A stretch of DNA of 64,000 nucleotides, from contig NZ_PPPD01000001.1 in the NCBI RefSeq assembly GCF_002901445.1, positions 1,463,501 through 1,527,500 of the forward strand. Reading direction: 5' to 3'. A program made the translations under genes and the position numbers. A model generated the notes under the pieces. That model did not search any database. It saw only the letters and a program-made list of their open reading frames with translations, and was not told where the DNA came from. Source of the stretch: Deinococcus koreensis (GTDB lineage Bacteria; Deinococcota; Deinococci; Deinococcales; Deinococcaceae). Shown piece after piece: positions 1 to 7,259 of this stretch. Position 1 is the stretch's first letter. Every line of letters starts with the position of its first letter.

Positions 1-97
1 GCCGCCAGCCCTCCGCCAGCAGGCGCGGCAGGGTGTCCACCCGCACCCACACGTCGCCCTGGTACATCACCCGGTCTTCATAGGTGGCGCGGGTCAT
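1..97 (-). CDS. Hypothetical protein, N-terminal fragment (runs off window)
   Basis: Only the first 32 codons lie in the window; the 3' end is beyond its left edge. The visible residues (Met-Thr-Arg-Ala-Thr-Tyr onward) show no motif I recognise. The ATG overlaps the TGA of the thioesterase gene in an ATGA junction, so the two genes are probably co-transcribed and translationally coupled. Function unknown. Confidence 0.6.
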   Translation of the reverse strand, partial: MTRATYEDRVMYQGDVWVRVDTLPRLLAEGWR

Positions 98-606
98 GGG
101 CGCACCGGCTCACTGTTGGGATCGGTGGGCCGCTCACCGACCGCGTTCCCGCCGATCGCGCGGAAGCTGTCCACGCGCACCGGGGCCACCCGCGCCGCGA
201 AGTCCTGGGGCAGCTCGCGCGGCTGGTGGGCCTCGTCCACGCTGACCTGCACGCCACGCGCCAGGGCACAGGGGCGGCCGTCTGCCAGGAAGCGCGAGAC
301 CGTGACCCAGCTCGTGCGCCCCACCCGCTCGATCAGGGTTTCGATCACCAGTTCGTGCTCCAGACGGATCTCGGCCAGATAGTCGAGTTCCAGCCGCGCC
401 AGCACGGACAGGTCGTCCACATCCCCGAGACCCAGTTCCTGCGAGAGCGCGATGCGCGACACCTCCAGATATTCGGCGTAGCGGGCGTTGTTCACATGGC
501 CCATGGCGTCCAGATCGCTGTAGCGCAGCTGGATCACGCAGCGGTGGGCATCGGGCCAGTTGAGCGCCGGGATACGGCCCGCCGGGGGGGTGGTCTGTGC
601 GGTCAT
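94..606 (-). CDS. Acyl-CoA thioesterase, hotdog fold (4HBT family)
   Basis: The 170-residue product is the usual size for a single hotdog-fold thioesterase, which hydrolyses acyl-CoA thioesters in the cytoplasm. Residues 31-40 read D-L-D-A-M-G-H-V-N-N, the 4HBT signature; Asp33 corresponds to the catalytic aspartate of 4-hydroxybenzoyl-CoA thioesterase. The C-terminal 30 residues, rich in Pro and Arg, are outside the fold. I chose the ATG at 606 because a TACACT box lies six bases upstream (leaderless pattern) and the extension beyond it has poor coding character. It is first in an operon with the partial gene at 1-97. Substrate unknown. Confidence 0.85.
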   Translation of the reverse strand: MTAQTTPPAGRIPALNWPDAHRCVIQLRYSDLDAMGHVNNARYAEYLEVSRIALSQELGLGDVDDLSVLARLELDYLAEIRLEHELVIETLIERVGRTSWVTVSRFLADGRPCALARGVQVSVDEAHQPRELPQDFAARVAPVRVDSFRAIGGNAVGERPTDPNSEPVRP

Positions 607-612
607 GGGCCC

Positions 613-618
613 AGTGTA
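613..618 (-). promoter_or_regulatory. -10 box of a leaderless promoter (thioesterase)
   Basis: TACACT on the minus strand lies 6 bases before the ATG at 606, so transcription should start at or next to the start codon. No clear -35 hexamer is visible. The same arrangement recurs across the window. Confidence 0.55.
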
Positions 619-683
619 GTGGCACCGGCTGGCGGCACCGGACAGAGCGGCCCGGTCTCCCATCCGCCGCGCGTTCCCGGCGG

Positions 684-689
684 TATGCT
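684..689 (+). promoter_or_regulatory. -10 box of a leaderless promoter (FtsB-like gene)
   Basis: TATGCT is followed by exactly 7 bases and the ATG at 697. This spacing decides between that ATG and the in-frame ATG at 685, which would lie inside the -10 box. Confidence 0.55.
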
Positions 690-696
690 GGCCCGG

Positions 697-1074
697 ATGG
701 ACGACGCCCCACCCTCTGTGCCCCCCCGCCCGCGCGGGTCGTGGTGGCGGCGCGCGGCGCGGCTGCCCCTGGCCTTGATGCTAACCAGCCTGCTGGCCGC
801 GCTGGGCATCGTGCAGTTGTCGTTCCAGCTCGCCAACACGGGCTACCGCACCCTGAGCTGGACCCAGCAGCACCGCCAGACCGAGGCGCGGATCGCCGCC
901 CTGGAGAGCGATATCCGGATCCTGCAGGACGCCCGGGCGGCGGCCAACGATCCGCAGTACCTGCGTCAGCTGGCGCGCTGCCAGGGCTTCGTGGGCGCCG
1001 ACGAGAAGGTCGTCGTGTCGCCCAGCGCGCCCGACGTGCCCGGCGAGAACTGCCAGATGGTGCGGCTGCCGTAG
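697..1074 (+). CDS. FtsB/DivIC-like septum formation initiator
   Basis: The 125-residue bitopic protein has a short Pro/Arg-rich cytoplasmic tail (1-22), one membrane segment (about 23-44) and a predicted coiled coil (about 50-82), followed by a small C-terminal region with two cysteines (95 and 119). This order and size match FtsB/DivIC proteins, which bridge FtsL and FtsQ in the divisome. Sequence conservation in this family is low, so the call rests mainly on architecture and the coiled-coil heptads. The gene diverges from the thioesterase with back-to-back -10 boxes 65 bases apart. It could be another small bitopic coiled-coil protein. Confidence 0.6.
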   Translation: MDDAPPSVPPRPRGSWWRRAARLPLALMLTSLLAALGIVQLSFQLANTGYRTLSWTQQHRQTEARIAALESDIRILQDARAAANDPQYLRQLARCQGFVGADEKVVVSPSAPDVPGENCQMVRLP

Positions 1075-1158
1075 GAACCCGGAGGCCCGGGCACAGGACG
1101 CGGGCCGGCCTTCGAATCGAGCGCAGCCGGCCGGTGAATCGAGACCTTCACCCCGACG

Positions 1159-2463
1159 TCAATTCACCCGGTCGAGGATCAGGTCGTCGGGCACCGGGGC
1201 CAGGGCGCTGATGCTCAGGCCGGAGCGCACCAGGTCGCGGGCCGTCTCCAGGCCTCGGCCGTCACGGTGGTAGAGGCGCAGCACGGCCTCGCCCGCCTGC
1301 ACCGCCTCGCCGGGCTTCCTGAGCAGCTCCACGCCGACCCCGTGGTCGATCGCCTCGCCCTTGCGCTCGCGGCCACCGCCCAGGGCCAGCACGGCGCGGC
1401 CCACGCTCAGGGCGTCGATGCGCTCCACGAAGCCGCCCACGGGCGCGCCCACGTCCTCGCGCCCGGGCGCCACGTCCAGCCGCTCCGGGTGGTCGACCAG
1501 CGTGGGGTCGCCGCCCTGGGCCGCGATGAAGGCGCGGAATTTCGCCAGGGCGCTGCCGTCTTCCAGGGTGGTGCGCGCCCGCGCCTCGGCCTGGGTCTCG
1601 TCCTCGCCCTGGGCGGCCAGCGCCTCCACCGCCAGGGCCACGCACAGCTCGGTCAGGTCGTGCGGGCCCTCGCCGCGCAGGGTCGCCAGGGCCTCGCGCA
1701 CCTCCAGCGAGTTGCCGGCCATGTGGCCCAGGGGCGTGTCCATGTCGGTGAGCACGGCGCGCACCTGCCGCCCCGCCCGCGTGCCGATGTCCACCATGGC
1801 GCGGGCCAGCGCCCGGCCGTCGTCCAGCGTCCGCATGAAGGCCCCGGCGCCCACCTTCACGTCCAGCACCACCGTGTGCGCGCCCGAGGCCAGCTTCTTG
1901 CTCATGATGGAGGAGGCGATCAGCGGCAGACAGTCCACGGTGGCGGTCACGTCGCGCAGGGCGTACAGCTTGCCGTCGGCGGGCGCCAGATCCCTGCTCT
2001 GCCCCACCAGCGCCAGGCCGATGTCGTGGGCCTGCGCCAGAAAGCGCTCCTCGGACAGCTCGGACGTCCAGCCGGGAAAGCTCTCCAGCTTGTCGATGGT
2101 GCCGCCGGTGTGGGCCAGGCCACGCCCGCTCATCTTCGCCACGGTCAGGCTCAGCGCCGAGAGCATGGGGGTCAGGATCAGACTGGTCTTGTCGCCCACG
2201 CCGCCGGTCGAGTGCTTGTCCACGGTGCGCGGCAGATCGCCCAGGTTCAGCTGATCCCCGGACTCGGCCATCACCAGGGTCAGGTCGGCGGTCTCCTGGG
2301 GGGTCATGCCCCTGAGGTAGACCGCCATCAGCCACGCGCTGATCTGGTAGTCCGGCACCTCGCCGCGCGTGTAGCCCAGCACCAGCGCCTCCAGCTCGGC
2401 GCGCGGGTGGGTCTCGCCGTCGCGCTTCTTGCGGATCAGATCGGGGATGTTCAGAGGAGGCAT
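1159..2463 (-). CDS. deoA: Pyrimidine-nucleoside / thymidine phosphorylase
   Basis: The 434-residue protein phosphorolyses thymidine (and possibly uridine) to the free base and (deoxy)ribose-1-phosphate in nucleoside salvage. The family signature S-G-R-G-L-x2-T-G-G-T-x-D-x-L-E covers residues 112-127 and the phosphate loop [11 protein letters not shown] residues 82-92. Length equals that of the Bacillus pyrimidine-nucleoside phosphorylase (Pdp), so dual thymidine/uridine specificity is possible; sequence alone does not separate DeoA from Pdp. It stands alone on the minus strand and appears leaderless, with TACACT five bases before the ATG. Confidence 0.95.
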   Translation of the reverse strand: MPPLNIPDLIRKKRDGETHPRAELEALVLGYTRGEVPDYQISAWLMAVYLRGMTPQETADLTLVMAESGDQLNLGDLPRTVDKHSTGGVGDKTSLILTPMLSALSLTVAKMSGRGLAHTGGTIDKLESFPGWTSELSEERFLAQAHDIGLALVGQSRDLAPADGKLYALRDVTATVDCLPLIASSIMSKKLASGAHTVVLDVKVGAGAFMRTLDDGRALARAMVDIGTRAGRQVRAVLTDMDTPLGHMAGNSLEVREALATLRGEGPHDLTELCVALAVEALAAQGEDETQAEARARTTLEDGSALAKFRAFIAAQGGDPTLVDHPERLDVAPGREDVGAPVGGFVERIDALSVGRAVLALGGGRERKGEAIDHGVGVELLRKPGEAVQAGEAVLRLYHRDGRGLETARDLVRSGLSISALAPVPDDLILDRVN

Positions 2464-2468
2464 AGGGC

Positions 2469-2474
2469 AGTGTA
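2469..2474 (-). promoter_or_regulatory. -10 box of a leaderless promoter (deoA)
   Basis: TACACT on the minus strand, 5 bases before the ATG at 2463, with no Shine-Dalgarno sequence between. Confidence 0.5.
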
Positions 2475-2574
2475 AAGCAGGCGCCGGGCGGTGATTTCCG
2501 GAGGGGGTGGTGTCCGGGAGGGCCGCTCCAGACGAACTCCGAGCCCAGACCGTCTGTTCTGGATGAGATCCGGC

Positions 2575-3033
2575 TCAGGGGCGCGGTTCCTGCCCCTCCC
2601 CACTCGTCCAGCCGACCTTCCTGTGCGTGCCGTCGCAGTACGGCTTGTTGCCGCTCTGGCCGCAGCGGCACAGGGCGGCGCGGACTTCTCTGTGCTCGCC
2701 GCCCGGCGTCTGGATCACCAGATTCCCCCGGATCATCAGCGGGCCGTCCGGGCTGGGCGTGATCGTGGTGGTGGTGTCCGGCTGTTCCGGTTCTCCGTCC
2801 TCCAGCACGTAACGCAGCGCCCCGGTGGGGCAGGTGCGGACGACCGCCGCGACCGCCTGGGCTCCGGCCTGGCCCGCCTGGATCCAGGGGCGTTCCTGCG
2901 GCCTGAAGACCTCGGGGAGCCCGCGCACGCAGTTGGCCACGTGCAGGCACCGCCGCGCGTCGTAATAGACCGTGACACCTTCGCCGGTATAGGCCCGGCC
3001 CAGGGCCAGGGCGTCGTTCGTGGGCTGGGTCAT
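2575..3033 (-). CDS. Two-domain iron-sulfur protein: divergent 4Fe-4S (Fer4_19) plus CDGSH
   Basis: The 152-residue protein joins two small Fe-S modules. Residues 20-75 resemble the divergent 4Fe-4S mono-cluster family (PF06902), with Cys29, Cys35 and the C-P-T-G-A-L motif at Cys68. Residues 115-140 carry a complete CDGSH (mitoNEET-type) site: Cys122, Cys124, Ser127, Pro131, Cys133 and His137, which hold a labile 2Fe-2S cluster through three Cys and one His. A Thr/Asp/Pro linker (about 80-98) joins them. The fusion suggests intramolecular electron transfer or cluster sensing, which is inference. TACACT five bases before the ATG indicates a leaderless transcript. Confidence 0.85.
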   Translation of the reverse strand: MTQPTNDALALGRAYTGEGVTVYYDARRCLHVANCVRGLPEVFRPQERPWIQAGQAGAQAVAAVVRTCPTGALRYVLEDGEPEQPDTTTTITPSPDGPLMIRGNLVIQTPGGEHREVRAALCRCGQSGNKPYCDGTHRKVGWTSGEGQEPRP

Positions 3034-3038
3034 GAACC

Positions 3039-3044
3039 AGTGTA
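3039..3044 (-). promoter_or_regulatory. -10 box of a leaderless promoter (Fe-S protein)
   Basis: TACACT on the minus strand, 5 bases before the ATG at 3033. Confidence 0.5.
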
Positions 3045-3590
3045 GGGCTGGAGGCGGGCCACCGACGGTCGTCCCCTGGCTATTTGACTCCGCCTGGGGC
3101 GTGGGGTCGCCTCCAGCCCCCTCCTGCTGGGTCTGGCTGCTGGGTCTGGCCGTTCACCCGGAGGCCCCGGCTCGCTCGTGTCGGCCCCTGTGATGTGGGG
3201 TGGAAGCCGGCACCTCTGCCCAAAGCCCCTCGCCTGTCGTGGATCCACCACGTCTCTGACGGCCTTTCAGGAAAGAGGGTGGGGGGACGCCGACCCCCAG
3301 GCCGTCAATTCCGGATAAAGCACGCCCCTGGATTCTGAAGCTTGACTTAACCCGGGCTGGTCTCCACCTAAAGAGTGGCATCATCCACTCGTTCAGCCCT
3401 TCCCACACACTGGGGGCATGACCCTCCCCCCTATCCTTCTTCCCCAGGTGGACAAGGTGCCGCTGCCCACTGGGCGCACCCCGGCAGTGAGGCCGCGTCC
3501 GGCCACACACAGCAGTCACCTGACCTGGGCCGGCTGAGATTTCAGCGCAGCCGAACTGTTCCAGCGCACCAGACCCGATCCAGACACCCA

Positions 3591-3628
3591 ATGCAGGGGC
3601 CAGACCAGCGGCCCCTGCATCTCGTTTC
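3591..3628 (+). terminator. Perfect 11-bp hairpin with short T stretch
   Basis: ATGCAGGGGCC (3591-3601) and its exact complement (3610-3620) flank an 8-base loop and are followed by CTCGTTTCT. The structure is strong but the T tract is weak. No protein gene ends on the plus strand upstream, so it may terminate a non-coding transcript. Confidence 0.45.
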
Positions 3629-3642
3629 TGACAGAACTGTCA
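3629..3642. promoter_or_regulatory. Palindrome TGACAGAACTGTCA, operator candidate
   Basis: A perfect 6-2-6 inverted repeat lies 68 bases upstream of the small ORF at 3710 and directly after the hairpin at 3591-3620. It does not match the radiation/desiccation response motif of Deinococcus. Binding protein unknown. Confidence 0.3.
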
Positions 3643-3709
3643 CAGCCCAGGCGCTGACCGGACAGGGGGCTGTAAGACTTGAGAGAGGGTTCATCTTCCA
3701 TGCTGAACC

Positions 3710-3910
3710 ATGACCAGCGTGGAGTATGGCCGTCATGTCCGCCGCGTTCTGGAATGGGACGAGGTCGTCGCCGAGCCGGAGGAGGCTCCGGCGCGCGCGC
3801 CCGTCGATTTTTCACATGGCTCCGTCTTCCTCGTGGACGATGAGCCCGTGCCGGCCCAGCCGTCGCTGCTGGCCTCGGTGGCGCGGCTGCTGGGCCGGAA
3901 AGTGTCCTGA
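3710..3910 (+). CDS. Small hypothetical protein (66 aa)
   Basis: The ORF has the high third-position GC of neighbouring genes and encodes an acidic centre (Glu/Asp-rich, residues 14-25) with an amphipathic C-terminal stretch. CATGCT lies five bases before the ATG, close to the leaderless pattern of this genome. I do not recognise the family and see no membrane segment or signal peptide. It converges with the acetyltransferase gene, 14 bases away. Confidence 0.45.
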   Translation: MTSVEYGRHVRRVLEWDEVVAEPEEAPARAPVDFSHGSVFLVDDEPVPAQPSLLASVARLLGRKVS

Positions 3911-3924
3911 AGCGGCCTGACCGG

Positions 3925-5025
3925 TCATGACCGGCCCGGGCTCGGGCGCTCCTCTGCCAGCTTCAGCTGCCATTCGGTGAAGGTCTGCCAGGGCGTGAAG
4001 CCCAGCGCCACGTTGATGCCCAGCATGGCCTCGTTCACGTGGGCGTTGCTGGTGCGAATCCAGCGGGCGCCGGGGCACCGGGCCAGCACGTGCTCCAGCA
4101 TGGCGGCCTTGAGCCATTTGCCCAGGCCCAGGCCACGGGCGCTGGGGCGCACCGCCGTCGCGCCCTGGTAGACCAGCGCGGCGCGTTCGGGAGACCAGAA
4201 GACCTCGGTGTAGCCGTCGAGCTGCCCACTGCGGATATCCTCGGCCGCCATGAAGAAGCGCACCTCGCCCCCCTCCTCGATCATGGTGTCCCAGGCGCGG
4301 ATCATCTCGGGGGTGACCGTCCAGTCGTCCACCTCCAGATCACCGCGCGGCGCGGTGTTCATGACCATGATCATGTCGGCGGCGCGGAGCAGGAAGTCGT
4401 CGGGCACCTGACGCCAGACGCGCAGCCGGTACGGGTCACCCTGCGGGCGAACCTGCCACGCCCGCAGGAGCCCGGCGTCCAGGGCCCCCAGGTCGAGGCG
4501 GCTCTGGCGCATGGGCAGCGCGGGCTCGGCGCCCAGGGCAGCGGCGAATCTCTCGCCGTCCAGGGAGGTGCTGGACGTGCCGAAGGTCACCACCCGCCGG
4601 CCCTCTCGCTGCGCGGCGTCTTTCAGGGCCCGCCCCAGGGCCTGCCCCAGCCCCCGGTGGCGGTGCTCCGGATGCACCACGGCCCGCGCGTGGGCGGCGT
4701 GCGTGTTCTGCTTCAGGTCGTAGCTGAGCGAGGCCCAGCCCAGCACCTGACTGTTCTGCGCCTGACTGCTCTGCTCCTCACTGTTCTGCGCCTGCGGGCC
4801 GTCCCAGATCACGAAATGATCGGCCCGCTCGTCCGGCCCCAGGTGGGTCAGGCCGATGGCCTCACGGTGGGGGAGCAGGGGTGGGTCGTCCGGCAGGGCG
4901 TAGGCGTAGGCCGCCGCCAGCAGCGTGCCCACCGCCAGCCGCTGCTCGGCGGGGGCGCCACGCGGATCGAAGGGGGTCACGCTCACCTCGCCCGGCGGCC
5001 GCGTCTGTAGAGGGGTCGTCGTCAT
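3925..5025 (-). CDS. GNAT acetyltransferase with two tandem GNAT domains
   Basis: The 366-residue protein has two GNAT folds, each with an acetyl-CoA-binding R/Q-x-x-G-x-G/A element: [10 protein letters not shown] in the first half and S-A-R-G-L-G-L-G-K in the second. The second ends with the usual N-x-x-M-L-x-I-N-x-x-L-G-F segment. The acceptor substrate is unknown. A Gln/Asn/Ser/Glu-rich insertion near residues 77-92 breaks the first domain and is encoded by a 15-base tandem repeat (see 4739-4795). The ATG at 5025 follows CACACT by six bases; frame upstream of it is open but not coding-like. Confidence 0.85.
   Translation of the reverse strand: MTTTPLQTRPPGEVSVTPFDPRGAPAEQRLAVGTLLAAAYAYALPDDPPLLPHREAIGLTHLGPDERADHFVIWDGPQAQNSEEQSSQAQNSQVLGWASLSYDLKQNTHAAHARAVVHPEHRHRGLGQALGRALKDAAQREGRRVVTFGTSSTSLDGERFAAALGAEPALPMRQSRLDLGALDAGLLRAWQVRPQGDPYRLRVWRQVPDDFLLRAADMIMVMNTAPRGDLEVDDWTVTPEMIRAWDTMIEEGGEVRFFMAAEDIRSGQLDGYTEVFWSPERAALVYQGATAVRPSARGLGLGKWLKAAMLEHVLARCPGARWIRTSNAHVNEAMLGINVALGFTPWQTFTEWQLKLAEERPSPGRS
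4739..4795 (-). repeat. 15-bp tandem repeat inside the acetyltransferase gene
   Basis: About three copies of a 15-base unit, encoding Gln-Ala-Gln-Asn-Ser and variants, lie in frame within the first GNAT domain. The first and third copies are identical and the middle one diverged. The unit length keeps the frame, so copy-number change would lengthen or shorten a polar loop without breaking the gene. Confidence 0.7.
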
Positions 5026-5031
5026 GGGGGC

Positions 5032-5037
5032 AGTGTG
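5032..5037 (-). promoter_or_regulatory. -10 box of a leaderless promoter (acetyltransferase)
   Basis: CACACT on the minus strand, 6 bases before the ATG at 5025. Confidence 0.4.
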
Positions 5038-5086
5038 AACCCGGGGCGTCAGGAGCACATGCGCCAACTGGCGGATAGGCGCCGGC

Positions 5087-5092
5087 TACCCT
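5087..5092 (+). promoter_or_regulatory. -10 box before the DUF99 pseudogene
   Basis: TACCCT lies 5 bases before the GTG at 5098, matching the leaderless pattern seen at intact genes; the promoter of the broken gene seems preserved. Confidence 0.4.
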
Positions 5093-5097
5093 GGAGC

Positions 5098-5655
5098 GTG
5101 GCCCTGACCCACGCCATCGGCGCAGGGCGACGCCCCCTTCGCCCGCGGGTTCCGGGGAGACGTGCGGGTGTTCGGCGCACTGTACGCGGGCTACATCCTG
5201 CATAGGCGGTCTCCGGCCGGGTACGGCGCGACGGGCGCCACAGCACGCGGGAACTGGCCCGACTGAGCGCGCTGGCCGGCGATCAGGCGGGGCTCATCCT
5301 GCTGCAGGGCATCGCGCTGGCAGGCTTCAACGTCGTGGACATCCACGCCCTGCACGCCGCATCCGGGCGGCCCGTGCTGGTCGTGGCCCGGCGGCCTCCA
5401 AACCTGGGCGCGGTGCGGGCGGCGCTGCTGGCGCACGTGCCGGGCGGGGCGCACCGGTGGCGGCTGATAGGGGCGGCGGGCGAGATGGAGGCCTGCGGCG
5501 GCGTGTACGTGCAGCGCGCCGGTCTGACGCTGGACGAGGCCGCAGGCGCGCTGACGGCGCTGACCGTCACCGGCCGGATCCCCGAAGCCCTGCGGGCGGC
5601 CCACCTGATCGCGGGCGGCGTGGCGCGCGGAACGAGCCGGGGCCAGCGGGTCTGA
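5098..5655 (+). pseudogene. DUF99 family gene with two compensating frameshifts
   Basis: Three pieces in alternating frames add up to a DUF99 (PF01949, endonuclease dU-like) protein. Frame 1 from GTG 5098 gives V-A-L-T-H-A-I-G-A-G. The next conserved block (D-A-P-F-A-R then G-D-V-R-V-F-G-A-L-Y) is one base out of frame, from about 5126 to 5203, as if one G of the GGG at 5125-5127 were extra. The rest, including L-L-Q-G-I-A-L-A-G-F-N-V-V-D and V-L-V-V-A-R-R-P-P-N, is back in the first frame to the TGA at 5653. A TAG at 5203-5205 blocks frame 1 between the shifts. The gene is either recently inactivated or carries two sequence errors. Confidence 0.8.
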
Positions 5656-5698
5656 ACGTTCTGTGCAGAGATCGTTCGATGTTCACTCATCTCTTTAG

Positions 5699-5706
5699 TT
5701 TGCAAA
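5699..5706. promoter_or_regulatory. TTTGCAAA palindrome, possible MarR operator core
   Basis: An 8-base palindrome in an AT-richer stretch 67 bases upstream of the MarR gene. MarR proteins usually bind imperfect inverted repeats at their own promoters, so this is the best-placed candidate; the flanking arms are not well matched. Confidence 0.3.
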
Positions 5707-5772
5707 GCAAGTAGCCTGAGTGGAGCGGGCTCACCTCCCTCCCACTGTTCTCCCACCCACCGAAGGACACCC

Positions 5773-6210
5773 ATGCTGAACCTCACCCCCACCGAAAAGC
5801 AGGCCTGGCGCGGCTTCCTGCACACGCACGACAGCCTCTGGAAGGCGCTGGACGCCGAACTGGGCAAGGACGAGCTGAACCTGCCCGCCTACGAGCTGCT
5901 GACCACCCTGCAGGACACCGGCCTGAGCGGCATGAGGATGACTGAGCTGGCCCGCTCCCTGCGCTTCTCCGGCGGCGGCCTGACCCGGCTGGCCGACAAG
6001 TTGCAGCGCCAGGGCCTCATCGGCCGGCGCCGCTGCCCCGAGGACGGCCGGGGCTGGGAGGTCTACCTGACCTCGGTGGGCGAGGAGAAACTGCGCCGCA
6101 TCCACGCCCGCCACCTGCGCGAGGTTCGCAGCCGCTTCCTGGACAGGCTGAGCCCCCAGGAGACCGAGCTGCTGGCGGGCATCTGGCGCCGCTTCGAGGA
6201 GACTCCATGA
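5773..6210 (+). CDS. MarR-family transcriptional regulator (MhqR-like by context)
   Basis: The 145-residue protein has the winged-helix layout of MarR regulators: dimerisation helices at both ends, the recognition helix near residues 62-80 (F-S-G-G-G-L-T-R-L) and the wing signature D-G-R-G-W-E-V-Y-L-T around 95-105. GAAGGA precedes the ATG at good distance. Its TGA overlaps the ATG of the first VOC gene, so it is translated with the detoxification genes it probably represses. In Bacillus, MhqR governs VOC dioxygenases and an esterase in response to quinones; equating the two systems is inference from gene content. Confidence 0.85.
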   Translation: MLNLTPTEKQAWRGFLHTHDSLWKALDAELGKDELNLPAYELLTTLQDTGLSGMRMTELARSLRFSGGGLTRLADKLQRQGLIGRRRCPEDGRGWEVYLTSVGEEKLRRIHARHLREVRSRFLDRLSPQETELLAGIWRRFEETP

Positions 6211-7181
6211 CCCCCCCTCCCCTGTCCGGCGTGCACCACGTCAGCGCCCTGAGCGCCGAGATCGCCGCCAACCACGATTTCTACACCCGCGTGCTGGGGC
6301 TGCGGCTGGTGAAGAAGACCGTCAACCAGGACTCGCCGGGCATGTACCACCTGTTCTACGCCGACGGCGCGGGCAGCGCGGGCACGGACATGACCTTCTT
6401 CGATTTCCCGCGCGCCGCCCGCGAGCACCGGGGCCGCGACTCGATCACGCTCACCACCTTCCGCGTGACCGGCGAGGCGGCGCTGAGCTTCTGGGTGCAG
6501 CGGCTGGACGATTTCGGCGTGCCCCACGGCGGCGTCCATTACCGGGACGGCCGCGCCCACCTGGACTTCGAGGACGTGGACGGCACCCGCCTCTCGCTGT
6601 TCGACGACGGCGGCGAGGGGCCGCGCGGCGTGCCGAACGACCAGAGCGACGTGCCCCAGGAGGATCAGATTCAGGGCCTGGGCTACAGCGGCCTGACCGT
6701 GGCCGAGCTGGCGCCCACCCGCGATTTTCTGGAACGCGGCCTGGGCCTACGGGAAGTCCAGACGTATCTCACCGACGGCTTCACCACCCACGTCTTCGAG
6801 ATGGGCGAGGGCGGCCCGCACGCCGAGCTGCACGTCACCGGGCGAGACGACCTGCCCCACTCGCGCCCCGGCGCCGGCAGTGTGCACCACGTCGCCCTGC
6901 GGATGCGCGACGAACAGGAACTGCGGGCCTGGCTGTTTCATCTGGACGCCGAGGGCCTGGGCAGCAGCGGGCGGGTGGATCGCCACTACTTCGCCAGCAT
7001 CTACCTGCGCGACCCCAACGGGCTGGTGATCGAACTCGCCACGGACGGCCCCGGCTTCGCCACCGACGAGAGCCTGGACGAACTGGGCGAGCGGCTCTCG
7101 CTGCCCCCGTTCCTGGAACCGCGCCGCGCGACCATCGAGGCGCACCTGCGGCCGCTGGCGCTGGGCGCCGGTGATGGTTGA
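6207..7181 (+). CDS. Ring-cleaving dioxygenase / glyoxalase, VOC superfamily (MhqO-like), copy 1
   Basis: The 324-residue protein has two VOC (beta-alpha-beta-beta-beta) modules. Metal ligands are suggested by the H-H pair at residues 10-11, a second H-H in the G-S-V-H-H-V-A segment and a Glu in L-V-I-E-L-A-T-D-G-P-G-F near 275. Length and the D-G-P-G-F motif match the MhqO/YkcA group, proposed Fe-dependent dioxygenases for hydroquinone/catechol compounds. The ATG overlaps the MarR stop (ATGA). Its last codons and TGA form the first GATGGTT unit of the repeat at 7173-7239. The downstream gene is a paralogue. Substrate is inferred, not visible. Confidence 0.85.
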   Translation: MTPPPLSGVHHVSALSAEIAANHDFYTRVLGLRLVKKTVNQDSPGMYHLFYADGAGSAGTDMTFFDFPRAAREHRGRDSITLTTFRVTGEAALSFWVQRLDDFGVPHGGVHYRDGRAHLDFEDVDGTRLSLFDDGGEGPRGVPNDQSDVPQEDQIQGLGYSGLTVAELAPTRDFLERGLGLREVQTYLTDGFTTHVFEMGEGGPHAELHVTGRDDLPHSRPGAGSVHHVALRMRDEQELRAWLFHLDAEGLGSSGRVDRHYFASIYLRDPNGLVIELATDGPGFATDESLDELGERLSLPPFLEPRRATIEAHLRPLALGAGDG

Positions 7182-7239
7182 TGGGCGATGGTCGATAGGG
7201 AACAGCGCTCTTTCCATCAACCATCAACGATCGACCATC
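7173..7239 (+). repeat. Heptad foldback element, GATGGTY type
   Basis: Four 7-base units (GATGGTT, GATGGGC, GATGGTC, GATAGGG; 7173-7200) are followed by an 11-base loop and four complementary-type units (TTCCATC, AACCATC, AACGATC, GACCATC; 7212-7239). The left arm starts inside the VOC gene and supplies its stop codon; the right arm ends 11 bases before the Shine-Dalgarno GGAG at 7251. Confidence 0.85.
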
Positions 7240-7245
7240 ACCCCT

Positions 7246-7254
7246 CCGAAGGAG
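7246..7254 (+). promoter_or_regulatory. Shine-Dalgarno inside a mini-palindrome (VOC copy 2)
   Basis: In CTCCGAAGGAG the ribosome-binding GGAG pairs with CTCC across a GAA triloop. The ATG at 7260 follows. The same arrangement precedes the esterase at 8305-8314. Confidence 0.45.
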
Positions 7255-7259
7255 ACCCC

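Larger units (their letters stand above)
3045..3698. other. Long intergenic region, no convincing protein gene
   Basis: About 650 bases separate the Fe-S gene from the small ORF at 3710. A 145-codon minus-strand frame at 3154-3591 has no family resemblance and un-Deinococcus-like composition, so I do not call it. Visible elements are a possible -35 (TTGACT at 3342-3347), a perfect 11-bp terminator-like hairpin (3591-3620) and a 14-bp palindrome (3629-3642). A small RNA ending at the hairpin is possible. Confidence 0.5.

Noticed and set aside
3154..3591. A 145-codon minus-strand frame in the long spacer
   Set aside because: No motif, no promoter or ribosome-binding site, and residue composition unlike neighbouring proteins.
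3629..3642. Radiation/desiccation response motif (DdrO box)
   Set aside because: The palindrome TGACAGAACTGTCA does not have the TTATGTCA half-site; no match to that motif was found elsewhere in the window.
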